Source: Treponema sp.
GTDB lineage: Bacteria; Spirochaetota; Spirochaetia; Treponematales; Treponemataceae
NCBI GenBank assembly: GCA_018385415.1
Contig: JAHAZA010000033.1
Location: 1-47,466 of the forward strand
Reading direction: 5' to 3'
Length of the DNA: 47,466 bases
Numbering within the stretch: position 1 is the first letter of the stretch; every line of letters starts with the position of its first letter. The notes below the pieces were generated by a model, which saw nothing but the letters and a program-made list of their open reading frames with translations, did not search any database and was not told the origin of the DNA. Shown here piece by piece: positions 26,218 to 33,280 of the stretch. A program made the position numbers and the translations under genes.

Positions 26218-26782
26218 AGCCGTAAGTACTGATAACCTGTTCAGCTACCGCTGTTTTTTTAATACAGCGGTCCATGGCTTCTTTTTCGATGTAGCGATGG
26301 GCATCAGCTTCGGTCATGTTAAGATTCTGCATTAAAAGCATTTTTGCCCGGTTAACAACTCGGATTTCTTCCATCTTAACTTTCAGTTTTGTTGTCTGAC
26401 TTGAAAGAACCTGCACTTTATATTGAACGGCGATTGCAACTTTTATCATGTTGTAGAAATAGAACTGATCAAAAGGAGAAGTAATCGTTAAAATTCCGTA
26501 GCCTTCAACTTTGTAACTGATCTGTTCAAAGAACTGTGTCGGAGTCAGAAGAAGAGTTGTGCTTGTGGAATCTGAAATATCGATTGCAAAATCAGTTCCT
26601 TCGCCGTCTGCAAAATCAACAAGGATAATGTTAAAATTCCTTTCACTGCAGATACGACGGGCTTCATTAAAGTCTGAAACAATTTGAGTATCAAACAATG
26701 GTGCAACCAGCATTGCACTGACTTGTGAGGAAATTTTATTGTCTTTTGTCACAACCAGGACGGTGTGTAAATCAGAAGTCAT
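26216..26782 (-). CDS. ANTAR-domain RNA-binding regulator linked to glnA
   Basis: 188 residues. The C-terminal ANTAR domain (about 128-182) shows RVVNRAKMLLMQNLNMTEADA and EAMDRCIKKTAVAEQVI, the AK-x-x-LM and AM-x-x-x pattern of ANTAR antiterminators. The N-terminal 120 residues look like a receiver domain but lack the conserved Lys (SPF instead of KPF). The Asp in ILVDF remains. The input is therefore probably not classical phosphorylation and may be contact with glutamine synthetase or ligand sensing. The gene starts three bases after glnA, a known clostridial-type linkage. ANTAR dimers bind hairpins with six-base loops having A1 and G4. Such loops occur in the glnA and gltB leaders here, making this protein their likely antiterminator. 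Confidence 0.88.
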   Translation of the reverse strand: MTSDLHTVLVVTKDNKISSQVSAMLVAPLFDTQIVSDFNEARRICSERNFNIILVDFADGEGTDFAIDISDSTSTTLLLTPTQFFEQISYKVEGYGILTITSPFDQFYFYNMIKVAIAVQYKVQVLSSQTTKLKVKMEEIRVVNRAKMLLMQNLNMTEADAHRYIEKEAMDRCIKKTAVAEQVISTYG

Positions 26783-26785
26783 AAA

Positions 26786-27952
26786 TTAGTATTTCAAAAC
26801 CTTTTTTACGAATTCACTTTCGTCAGCAATTTTTTTAGCCAGATCCAGAGTATCAGGAAGAACTTTAATATCATTTTTGCTGGCGTTAGCAAAAAGATTT
26901 TCTTCAACTGGTGCAGGTGGAATAAGATTGTTTTCAATTCCATCGAGGGCTGCATAAATAATTAATGCAAAAGCAATGTATGGATTACATTCAGGGTCTG
27001 CCGAACGGATTTCTAAGCGTTTAATTTTTTTAGTTGCAGGAACTCGAATCATTGTTGAACGGTTCTGATTTCCCCAGCATATATATTTAGGAGCTTTACA
27101 TTCTCCAAGACGATTGTAGGATTCTTCAGTTGTGTTGAGGAAGTAAGTAAGTTCCTCTGCGTGCTTTAAAATTCCTGCAATAGCATTTGGCATTTTTGAT
27201 TCATCGGAAAGTGAAACATTGATGTGAAAGCCGCTGCCTGCCTGACCTTCAAGTGGTTTTGGTGAAAAGTCAGCGTAAAGGCCGTTTGAAGCAGCTCTTG
27301 TTCGTACAATCCATTTGAAGGTTGCTGTGTTATCGGCTGCAGTCAATGCATCGGAATATTTAAAGTCGATTTCATTCTGGCCAGGGCCTTCTTCGTGATG
27401 GCTTGCTTCAGGAATGATGCCCATCGATTCAAGTGTAAAGCATATGTCGCGGCGGATATTTTCACCTTTATCTTCTGGAGCAATATCCATATAGCCCGCA
27501 TTGTCAAAAGGAATTTTTGTAGATTCACCGGCTTCATTCAATTTAAAGAGGTAGAATTCAACTTCTGGTCCGAAAGAAAGTGAAAGGTTGTATTTTTCTT
27601 TTGCGTATTTAATTGCATTTTTAAGCAATGTACGACAGTCTTTTTCGTAAGGAGTTCCATCAGGGTATTTGATGTTACAGAACATGCGGCATACTTTACC
27701 AGTGTTTGGACGCCATGGAAGAACAGAAAGTGTAGTTGGATCGGGATGAAGGAAAAGATCAGACTTGTCAGGAGATTCGAAGCCGTCAATTGCAGAAGCA
27801 TCGAAGCTGATTCCCAGTTCAAAAGCACGATGCAGCTGATCTGCCATAATAGAAATGTTTTTCTGTTTGCCTTTTAGATCGAAGAAAGCAAGACGAACAA
27901 ATTTAACATCTTCTTCCTTAACAAATTCAAGAACTTCACTTTCTGTATACAT
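26786..27952 (-). CDS. glnA: Glutamine synthetase, short type I form
   Basis: Makes glutamine from glutamate, ammonia and ATP. 388 residues, shorter than the usual 440-470 of type I enzymes. Metal and substrate motifs are present: FGPEVEFYLF, HHEEGPGQNEIDF, GSGFHINVSL, NRSTMIRVP and EIRSADPECNPYIAFAL. The missing length is at the C-terminus, where the adenylylation loop of enteric enzymes lies, so adenylylation control is unlikely. The ATG at 27952 has an AAAGAGG ribosome site five bases upstream. The leader holds an ANTAR-type hairpin and a long terminator, and the ANTAR gene follows in the same operon. Confidence 0.93.
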   Translation of the reverse strand: MYTESEVLEFVKEEDVKFVRLAFFDLKGKQKNISIMADQLHRAFELGISFDASAIDGFESPDKSDLFLHPDPTTLSVLPWRPNTGKVCRMFCNIKYPDGTPYEKDCRTLLKNAIKYAKEKYNLSLSFGPEVEFYLFKLNEAGESTKIPFDNAGYMDIAPEDKGENIRRDICFTLESMGIIPEASHHEEGPGQNEIDFKYSDALTAADNTATFKWIVRTRAASNGLYADFSPKPLEGQAGSGFHINVSLSDESKMPNAIAGILKHAEELTYFLNTTEESYNRLGECKAPKYICWGNQNRSTMIRVPATKKIKRLEIRSADPECNPYIAFALIIYAALDGIENNLIPPAPVEENLFANASKNDIKVLPDTLDLAKKIADESEFVKKVLKY

Positions 27953-27955
27953 ATG

Positions 27956-27964
27956 GACCTCTTT
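27956..27964 (-). promoter_or_regulatory. glnA ribosome site that repeats the leader switch sequence
   Basis: AAAGAGGTC on the minus strand contains the Shine-Dalgarno sequence. The same nine bases occur in the hexaloop hairpin (28062-28054), and their exact complement GACCTCTTT forms the 3' arm of the leader terminator (28013-28005). The terminator arm could thus pair with either copy. Confidence 0.6.
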
Positions 27965-27999
27965 GTGTCTTTTTATTAATTATAAAGTTTAGGTAAAAT

Positions 28000-28060
28000 T
28001 AAAAAAAGAGGTCGTAAAAAAAATACTGAAATTTTTCCCAGTGTTTTTTTTACGACCTCT
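28000..28060 (-). terminator. glnA leader terminator
   Basis: Arms at 28060-28039 and 28028-28007 pair over 22 positions with a single G-U pair and a ten-base loop, followed on the minus strand by seven T's. The first bases of the 5' arm (AGAGGTCGTA) also belong to the hexaloop hairpin. It ends about 50 bases before the glnA ATG. Confidence 0.85.
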
Positions 28061-28068
28061 TTGCCATA
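28051..28068 (-). ncRNA. ANTAR-type hexaloop hairpin in the glnA leader
   Basis: On the minus strand TATGGC pairs with GTCGTA (two wobble pairs) around the loop AAAGAG, with A1 and G4. It shares GGC-loop-GTCG with both gltB hairpins. It begins about three bases after the predicted start site and excludes the overlapping terminator. Confidence 0.78.
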
Positions 28069-28077
28069 ACTAAAGAA

Positions 28078-28106
28078 ATAATATTTTAAAATTTCTGTTT
28101 TTGCAA
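28078..28106 (-). promoter_or_regulatory. glnA promoter
   Basis: On the minus strand TTGCAA (28106-28101) and TATTAT (28083-28078) are 17 bases apart, with the predicted start near 28071. Confidence 0.75.
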
Positions 28107-28128
28107 GATGGAAATGTATTCTATATAG

Positions 28129-28527
28129 CTAAAGCAGATCTTTCAGTGTTACGCTGTCCAGGTAGTTTTCAACAAGATTATCAAGTTTAGTCCACATTGG
28201 CAAAGTTTTGCAGACATCCTTTTTAGCACAAGGTTCTGCTCCTTTTACAAGACATGAAACTGGTGCGAGACTTCCTTCTGTGAGACGGAGAATATCGCCT
28301 ACTTTGTATTCGTCTGGTTTGCGGTTAAGCTTGTAACCGCCTCCTTTTCCGTGAATGGCATCAACAAAGTGGTTTTTAGAAAGCAATGTCATTATTGCTT
28401 CGATGTATTTCTTTGAGATGTTCTGACGCTCTGCGATTTCTTTAAGTGGAATTCTATCCTGCTCAATATTCTGTGCAAGGTCAATCATAACTCTAAGGGC
28501 ATAACGGCCTCGTGTTGAAACTATCAT
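28129..28527 (-). CDS. Rrf2-family regulator with three-cysteine cluster
   Basis: 132 residues. The winged helix-turn-helix starts MIVSTRGRYALRVMIDLA with the IAERQNISKKYIEAIM recognition region and GKGGGYKLNR wing. Near residues 92-107 the spacing C-x7-C-x5-C (SCLVKGAEPCAKKDVC) matches the iron-sulfur ligand pattern of IscR-like Rrf2 proteins. It lies 11 bases after cysK in the same unit. It is a likely repressor of the sulfur genes through the CCTAYT-N5-ARTAGG sites upstream of cysK. Whether it senses a cluster, cysteine or the CysK complex (as CymR does) cannot be told from sequence. Confidence 0.9.
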   Translation of the reverse strand: MIVSTRGRYALRVMIDLAQNIEQDRIPLKEIAERQNISKKYIEAIMTLLSKNHFVDAIHGKGGGYKLNRKPDEYKVGDILRLTEGSLAPVSCLVKGAEPCAKKDVCKTLPMWTKLDNLVENYLDSVTLKDLL

Positions 28528-28538
28528 TAACTAAACTC

Positions 28539-29471
28539 CTAGTCTGCAAAAAGTGGTGTAGAAAGGTAGCGGTCTCCAGTATCAGGAAGAAGAACTACGA
28601 TTTTCTTTCCTGCTGCTTCTGGACGTTTTGCAACTTCGATTGCTGCCCAAAGTGCGGCGCCGGATGAAATTCCAACCAGAACACCTTCTTTTTTACCAAC
28701 AAGCTTTCCTACCTTAAATGCATCATCATTTTCAACGGGGATGATTTCGTCGTAAATTTTTGTATCAAGAACATCAGGAACAAAGCCTGCTCCGATTCCC
28801 TGGATTTTGTGAGCGCCTGCAGTTCCTTTTGAAAGAACTGGAGAAGTTGCTGGTTCAACAGCTATAACTTTTACATCTGATTTTTTAGATTTGAGGAATT
28901 TTCCAACGCCTGTGATTGTTCCGCCAGTTCCAACACCTGCAACAAAGTAATCAACATCGCCGTCTGTGTCGGCAAAGATTTCTGGTCCTGTTGAATTGAA
29001 GTGTGCCTGTGGGTTAGCTGGGTTTACAAACTGGCCTGGAATAAAGCTGTCAGGAATTTCTTTTGCAAGTTCGTCAGCTTTTGCGATTGCACCTTTCATT
29101 CCTTTTGCACCTTCTGTAAGAACAAGCTCTGCTCCGTAAGCCTTCATGAGCTGACGGCGTTCAACAGACATTGTTTCTGGCATTACGATGATGATTTTAT
29201 AACCGCGGGCTGCGGCAACTGAACAAAGTCCGATGCCTGTGTTTCCGGATGTTGGTTCGATGATTGTTGAAGTTGGTTTAAGTTTTCCTGTTTTTTCTGC
29301 GTCGTCAAGCATGGCTTTTGCAACGCGGTCTTTTACGCTTCCTGCTGGATTAAAGTATTCCAGCTTTGCGTAGATTTTTGCGTTGAGTGAAAATTCCTTT
29401 TCAATATTTGAAAGTTCCAAAAGTGGTGTGTGACCGATAAGCTGGTCAGCTGATGTGTAAATGTTTGCCAT
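28539..29471 (-). CDS. cysK: Cysteine synthase (O-acetylserine sulfhydrylase)
   Basis: PLP enzyme that makes cysteine from O-acetylserine and sulfide. 310 residues. PLP lysine in NPAGSVKDRVA, substrate loop TSGNTGIG and phosphate loop GTGGTITG are present. An in-frame ATG at 29519 would add 16 basic residues. I chose 29471 because AAGGAG precedes it and MANIYTSADQLIGHTPLLEL is the usual start. Its promoter faces that of the 29.9-36.8 kb operon, and both have their -35 box inside a shared type of palindrome. The rrf2 gene follows. Confidence 0.95.
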   Translation of the reverse strand: MANIYTSADQLIGHTPLLELSNIEKEFSLNAKIYAKLEYFNPAGSVKDRVAKAMLDDAEKTGKLKPTSTIIEPTSGNTGIGLCSVAAARGYKIIIVMPETMSVERRQLMKAYGAELVLTEGAKGMKGAIAKADELAKEIPDSFIPGQFVNPANPQAHFNSTGPEIFADTDGDVDYFVAGVGTGGTITGVGKFLKSKKSDVKVIAVEPATSPVLSKGTAGAHKIQGIGAGFVPDVLDTKIYDEIIPVENDDAFKVGKLVGKKEGVLVGISSGAALWAAIEVAKRPEAAGKKIVVLLPDTGDRYLSTPLFAD

Positions 29472-29565
29472 AATATTGCTCCTTTTTATTAGTTTTTTTG
29501 GAGGAATTTTTTGCCGCACGAAAAAGTATGATAAAACCTACTATATTGGTGTGGAGTATAATTAA

Positions 29566-29594
29566 TTTATAAACCATAATGCCTACTAAGTCAA
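29566..29594 (-). promoter_or_regulatory. cysK promoter
   Basis: On the minus strand TTGACT (29594-29589) and TATAAA (29571-29566) are 17 bases apart. The -35 box lies inside the palindrome at 29582-29598. Confidence 0.7.
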
Positions 29595-29598
29595 TAGG
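29582..29598. promoter_or_regulatory. Proposed Rrf2 operator, cysK side
   Basis: CCTACTAAGTCAATAGG fits CCTAYT-N5-ARTAGG, extended by a final TA. It covers the cysK -35 box. An additional half-site, ACCTACT, lies at 29536-29542 near the cysK start. Confidence 0.7.
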
Positions 29599-29634
29599 TA
29601 AAACTGAAAAAAATAGTTGTAAATTTTTTCAAAA

Positions 29635-29651
29635 CCTATTGACAAAGTAGT
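29635..29651. promoter_or_regulatory. Proposed Rrf2 operator covering the rightward -35 box
   Basis: CCTATTGACAAAGTAGT fits CCTAYT-N5-ARTAGG in 11 of 12 arm positions and contains the TTGACA -35 box of the rightward promoter. Confidence 0.7.
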
Positions 29652-29667
29652 TAAGTAAATTTATTCT
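29639..29667 (+). promoter_or_regulatory. Promoter of the sulfur amino acid operon
   Basis: TTGACA (29639-29644) and TATTCT (29662-29667) are 17 bases apart. The start near 29674 falls inside the next operator. Confidence 0.75.
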
Positions 29668-29671
29668 GTCA

Positions 29672-29694
29672 TTACCTACTAGGGGAATAGGTAA
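29672..29694. promoter_or_regulatory. Proposed Rrf2 operator at the rightward start site
   Basis: TTACCTACT and AATAGGTAA face each other across AGGGG; 8 of 9 positions match. This is the best of the sites. A weaker copy, CCTATA-AGAAT-ACTAGG, is at 29740-29756. Confidence 0.75.
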
Positions 29695-29773
29695 TACAAG
29701 AAGAGCAAGAACGTTCTTCTTTTTTTATTGATCTAAACGCCTATAAGAATACTAGGTAAGTATGGAGAGCGAT

Positions 29774-29885
29774 ATGGACTTAAACCTTAAAGGAAAAACA
29801 GTTGTAGTAACAGGCGGCACTGGAAGTTAGTGGTGGTCAGAACATTGTTCTCAATCCATGGTTCAGTGCAGAAAAAAATTACTAA
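29774..29885 (+). pseudogene. Remnant of a short-chain dehydrogenase gene
   Basis: From the ATG at 29774 the sequence reads MDLNLKGKTVVVTGGTGS and a stop, which is the start of a short-chain dehydrogenase (glycine-rich NAD(P) loop). In another frame from 29829 it reads SGGQNIVLNPWFSAEKNY and a stop, which looks like the C-terminal end of such a protein. The middle of the gene (over 200 residues) is gone. A GAGAGCG stretch serves as weak ribosome site. It lies in the leader of the rightward operon, so it was probably once its first gene. Confidence 0.75.
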
Positions 29886-29903
29886 TTAATAGAGGAAAAT
29901 AAA

Positions 29904-30893
29904 ATGGCAGATAAAAGACAGTTGGTGCTGGATGCATTCAATAACAAACCAACAGAAAGAGTTCCAGTTGGATTCTGGTTTCATTACACAAAAGATGAAC
30001 TTAAATCAGCTTACGATCTTCCAGAAATGAGAGAACAGAATCTTGCAGGACATAAAAAGTTCTATGAAGGTTTTAAACCTGACTTTGTAAAACTTATGAG
30101 CGACGGTTACTTCTTTGAACCAAAGACAGCGGCATTCCTTCGTTCTGCAAAATCAGCAAAAGATCTTTACGGTTTGCAGCCAATTGCTACTGATGATCCT
30201 TGGCTTAAAGATCAGGTTTCTTTGGTTAAAGAATTGACTTCTGCATTCGGAAAAGAAGTTGTAACGTTATACAACATTTTTGCACCAGCAACAGCATTCA
30301 AGTGGAGTGTAGAAGGTGGTGACAAGAAACTTGCAGCTTTGATCAAAGAGGATAAAGATGCAGTTATTTATGCACTTGGTGTAATTGCTCAGAACACACA
30401 GATACTTGCAAAAGCTGTAATTAAAGAAGGCGGTGCAGACGGAATTTACTTGAGCGTTCAGAGCATTCAGGATGCAAGTGTTGGTCCTGATACTTATGCA
30501 GAAGTTGTTTCTCCAGCAGAGATTTCTATTCTGACTGCTGCAAACTCTGTGGGTGGAGTAAATGTTCTTCATGTTTGTGGTTATGAAGGTGCTAAAAACA
30601 ATTTGAGTATTTTTAAAAACTATCCGGCAAAGGCAATCAACTTTGCTTCTGTTGTTGAAGGTATTTCACTTAAAAACGGTAAAGAAATCTTTAAGGGTAA
30701 AGCAGTAATTGGTGGTTTTGCAAATATCAAGGATGGTGTTCTTTACAGCGGAACAAAAGAAGAAGTGCAGGCAGAAACAAAGCGTCTTCTTGCAGAAGCT
30801 GGAAAGACAGGAATTATTCTTGGCGCCGATTGTACAATTCCACGTGACATAGATTTTGAACGCCTTGAATGGGTAAGAGAAGCAGCAAAATAA
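29904..30893 (+). CDS. Uroporphyrinogen decarboxylase-family protein (MtaA/CmuA-like)
   Basis: 329 residues. RQLVLDAFNNKPTERVPVGFW is the N-terminal signature of the URO-D superfamily branch that includes cobalamin-linked methyltransferases (MtaA, CmuA), not of heme-pathway HemE. HVCGYEGAKNN and GADCTIPRDI near the C-terminus correspond to the zinc-site His and Cys regions of MtaA. It may move methyl groups of methylated sulfur compounds. The position as first intact gene of a cyst(e)ine/methionine-type operon supports a sulfur role. The substrate is unknown and no corrinoid protein is encoded nearby. AGAGG precedes the ATG. Confidence 0.8.
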   Translation: MADKRQLVLDAFNNKPTERVPVGFWFHYTKDELKSAYDLPEMREQNLAGHKKFYEGFKPDFVKLMSDGYFFEPKTAAFLRSAKSAKDLYGLQPIATDDPWLKDQVSLVKELTSAFGKEVVTLYNIFAPATAFKWSVEGGDKKLAALIKEDKDAVIYALGVIAQNTQILAKAVIKEGGADGIYLSVQSIQDASVGPDTYAEVVSPAEISILTAANSVGGVNVLHVCGYEGAKNNLSIFKNYPAKAINFASVVEGISLKNGKEIFKGKAVIGGFANIKDGVLYSGTKEEVQAETKRLLAEAGKTGIILGADCTIPRDIDFERLEWVREAAK

Positions 30894-30955
30894 GTTTTGA
30901 AAAATCAGGGTGGTTTGCGTTTAGTGAACCACCAGAAATTATAGGAGAAAAAATT

Positions 30956-31795
30956 ATGAAAAAGACAATTAAGACATTAGCAGTAATTGGACTTGCAGCA
31001 GCACTTGTAGCAGGCCTTTCATCTTGTGGTGAAGAAAAAAAATCAGATGTTAAAAAAATTCAGGTTGCACATACAAGTTATTACAAGCCTTATGACTTTG
31101 TAAATGAAGCAGGTGAATCAGACGGATTTGAAGTTGCAGTATTGAAAGAAGTAGACAAGCTTCTTCCACAGTATGAGTTTGTTTATAACCCAACTTCAGA
31201 TGATGACCTTTTGATCGGAGTCCTTCAGGGAAAATACGATGTAGGAACAAAGGGTGTATGGAAAACTGCAGAACGCGAAAAGAAATATGTGTTCCCTAAA
31301 AATCCTATTGGTGCAAGTGTGATCGGAATTGTTGTAAGAACAGAAATTACAGATAAGGTTAACGACCTTCCTTCATTTGCTAAATATTCAGGAAAGCTTG
31401 TTCCTATTGGAGCACAGAATGCTATGTACAATGTAATTGATGAATACAACAAGGCAAATCCTGATGCACAGGTCAACTTGATTGCCGGTGATTCATTTGA
31501 AGTACAGGCAGGCGATGCTTATGTATGGGTAACAGAAGGCCGTTATGATGCATTTGTTGACATCAAACTTTCATACCAGAACAATGTTGAAAAAGATGGA
31601 GCTCCATACGAAAGCTACAAAGGAAAACTTACTTATATTCCCTACAAAGGAATTCCTACCTGGCCATTGTTCAACATCAAGAATAAGGAATTTGCTGATG
31701 CTTATGATGAAGCAATTCAGAAGCTGATTGCAGATGGAACAGTTTCGCGCCTTGCAATTGAATACTTTGGTGAAGATGTTTCTGCACTTCAATAA
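30956..31795 (+). CDS. Amino acid ABC transporter binding lipoprotein (family 3)
   Basis: 279 residues with a lipoprotein signal (lipobox LSSC, Cys24). It is a bacterial family 3 solute-binding protein: YYKPYDFVNEAGESDGFEVA at the start of lobe 1 and GRYDAFVDIKLSY in lobe 2. It captures a polar amino acid for the two permeases and ATPase encoded next. The operon content suggests cystine, cystathionine or methionine as substrate. The start at 30956 follows AGGAG; an upstream in-frame ATG at 30869 lies inside the preceding gene and would add a non-signal sequence. Confidence 0.88.
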   Translation: MKKTIKTLAVIGLAAALVAGLSSCGEEKKSDVKKIQVAHTSYYKPYDFVNEAGESDGFEVAVLKEVDKLLPQYEFVYNPTSDDDLLIGVLQGKYDVGTKGVWKTAEREKKYVFPKNPIGASVIGIVVRTEITDKVNDLPSFAKYSGKLVPIGAQNAMYNVIDEYNKANPDAQVNLIAGDSFEVQAGDAYVWVTEGRYDAFVDIKLSYQNNVEKDGAPYESYKGKLTYIPYKGIPTWPLFNIKNKEFADAYDEAIQKLIADGTVSRLAIEYFGEDVSALQ

Positions 31796-31807
31796 CAGGA
31801 GACTTTT

Positions 31808-32521
31808 ATGGACAGACCTTTTTATCCACAGAAAATATTTGAGTTTATTCCAGTTTTACTTCCATACCTGCTTGTTACTTTTGAAATCATGCTGGGTACT
31901 GTAATGACAGGACTGGTTGTGGGATTCTTTCTTGCAAAGGGACAGTTGTCTAAAAAGGTTTGGGCAAAAGGGTTTTCTGGTTTTATCATCAATGTATTAA
32001 GATGTACCCCATCAATTGTAATGCTGTTTATAATTTTTTACGGTTTACCAATTCTGTTCTGGGGACTGTTTAAGATTGACATTAATAAGTGGAATAAAGC
32101 AGTTTATGTAATTATTTCACTTGGACTTCTGTTCAGTGGAAGTGCTGCAGAAATTATGAGAAGCAGTTATTTAAGTGTTGCAAAGGGACAGAGAGAAGCC
32201 GGTCTTACAAGCGGGCTTACCGAGGCACAGACCTTCAGAAGAATTGTTCTTCCACAGGCATTTGTAGTTTCACTTCCTAACTTAGGTAACAGTCTTATTA
32301 CTTTACTAAAAGAAGGTTCCCTGGCTTACACAATCGGTCTGATAGACGTAATGGGAAAAGGAACAACATTAATTGGTATTCATCAAGGAGCCTATGCAAT
32401 TGAAACTTATATTGCACTGGCGATTATTTACTGGACACTGACAATTGCTCTGGAACAGTTTTTTAAGTTTTTAGAAAAGAACTTCTCTAAAGGAAGTAGT
32501 TCAGTTGCAGGTGCAAAATAA
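31808..32521 (+). CDS. Amino acid ABC transporter permease, first subunit
   Basis: 237 residues with about five membrane helices, HisM/GlnP type. The coupling loop reads REAGLTSGLTEAQTFRRIVLPQA, the EAA motif. It pairs with the next permease to form a heterodimeric channel. It starts 12 bases after the binding-protein gene, with AGGAG upstream. Confidence 0.9.
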   Translation: MDRPFYPQKIFEFIPVLLPYLLVTFEIMLGTVMTGLVVGFFLAKGQLSKKVWAKGFSGFIINVLRCTPSIVMLFIIFYGLPILFWGLFKIDINKWNKAVYVIISLGLLFSGSAAEIMRSSYLSVAKGQREAGLTSGLTEAQTFRRIVLPQAFVVSLPNLGNSLITLLKEGSLAYTIGLIDVMGKGTTLIGIHQGAYAIETYIALAIIYWTLTIALEQFFKFLEKNFSKGSSSVAGAK

Positions 32522-32536
32522 AACAGGAGGTGAAAC

Positions 32537-33238
32537 ATGTTTGACGGAAATTTCTTTGTAGTGACATTCTTAAAATTATGGAAAGCAGTTCCTGTAACGC
32601 TTGAGATAACAATAGTTTCACTTGCTGCTGGAATTGTACTTGGTTTTTTTATTGCTCTTGCAAGAGTTCATAAAGTAAAGGTGTTGAGTCAAATAAGTGC
32701 TATTTATGTTTCGTTTTTTAGAGGAACTCCCATTGTACTTCAGATACTTGTTGTATATTCAGTAATTCCTTCTGTACTTAATGCTTATTTTAAGAGCATT
32801 GGAAGTTCTATAAATATTTTTGATTTAAATCCAATTGTTTATGCCTTTATAGTTTTTGGATTGAATAACGCTGCAGGACTTTCTGAAGTTTTCAGATCGG
32901 CACTTCTTACTGTGAACAAAGGTCAGTTTGAAGCAGGTTATACAGTTGGTCTTACTTATTGGCAGGTTTATAGAAGAATAATTCTTCCCCAGGCTCTGAC
33001 TGTTGCAATTCCAAACCTTTGTAATGCAGCAGTAAATCTTATTAAGAATACTTCATTGGCTTTTATGATGACGGTAAAGGATATAACTGCAGTTGCAAAA
33101 ATCGAAGCTGCACCTGGTTATAACTACATTGAAGCTTACCTTGATATTTTTGTAATTTACATAATCGTATGTACAGTTGTTCAGAAGCTGTTCAAGGTTT
33201 GGGAAAAGAAGGCGGCTGCTTACAAGACTGCTGTTTAA
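32537..33238 (+). CDS. Amino acid ABC transporter permease, second subunit
   Basis: 233 residues with about five membrane helices and an EAA loop GQFEAGYTVGLTYWQVYRRI. LARVHKVKVLSQISAIYVSFFRGTPIVLQ is typical of the HisMQ family. AGGAGG precedes the ATG 15 bases after the first permease, and 42 bases separate it from the ATPase. Confidence 0.9.
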   Translation: MFDGNFFVVTFLKLWKAVPVTLEITIVSLAAGIVLGFFIALARVHKVKVLSQISAIYVSFFRGTPIVLQILVVYSVIPSVLNAYFKSIGSSINIFDLNPIVYAFIVFGLNNAAGLSEVFRSALLTVNKGQFEAGYTVGLTYWQVYRRIILPQALTVAIPNLCNAAVNLIKNTSLAFMMTVKDITAVAKIEAAPGYNYIEAYLDIFVIYIIVCTVVQKLFKVWEKKAAAYKTAV

Positions 33239-33280
33239 GGTACTGGTGTGGTACTAAATTAAACTGAAAGGACAATTAAA

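Noticed and set aside
27959..27970. Second ANTAR hairpin at the glnA ribosome site
   Set aside because: The loop AAAGAG is present but only two closing pairs form before mismatches, so a stable stem is not supported.
29705..29727. AAGAACGTTCTT followed by T's as an attenuator in the sulfur operon leader
   Set aside because: The palindrome has no room for a loop, so it would be a very weak terminator; it may be an operator but there is no second copy to support it.
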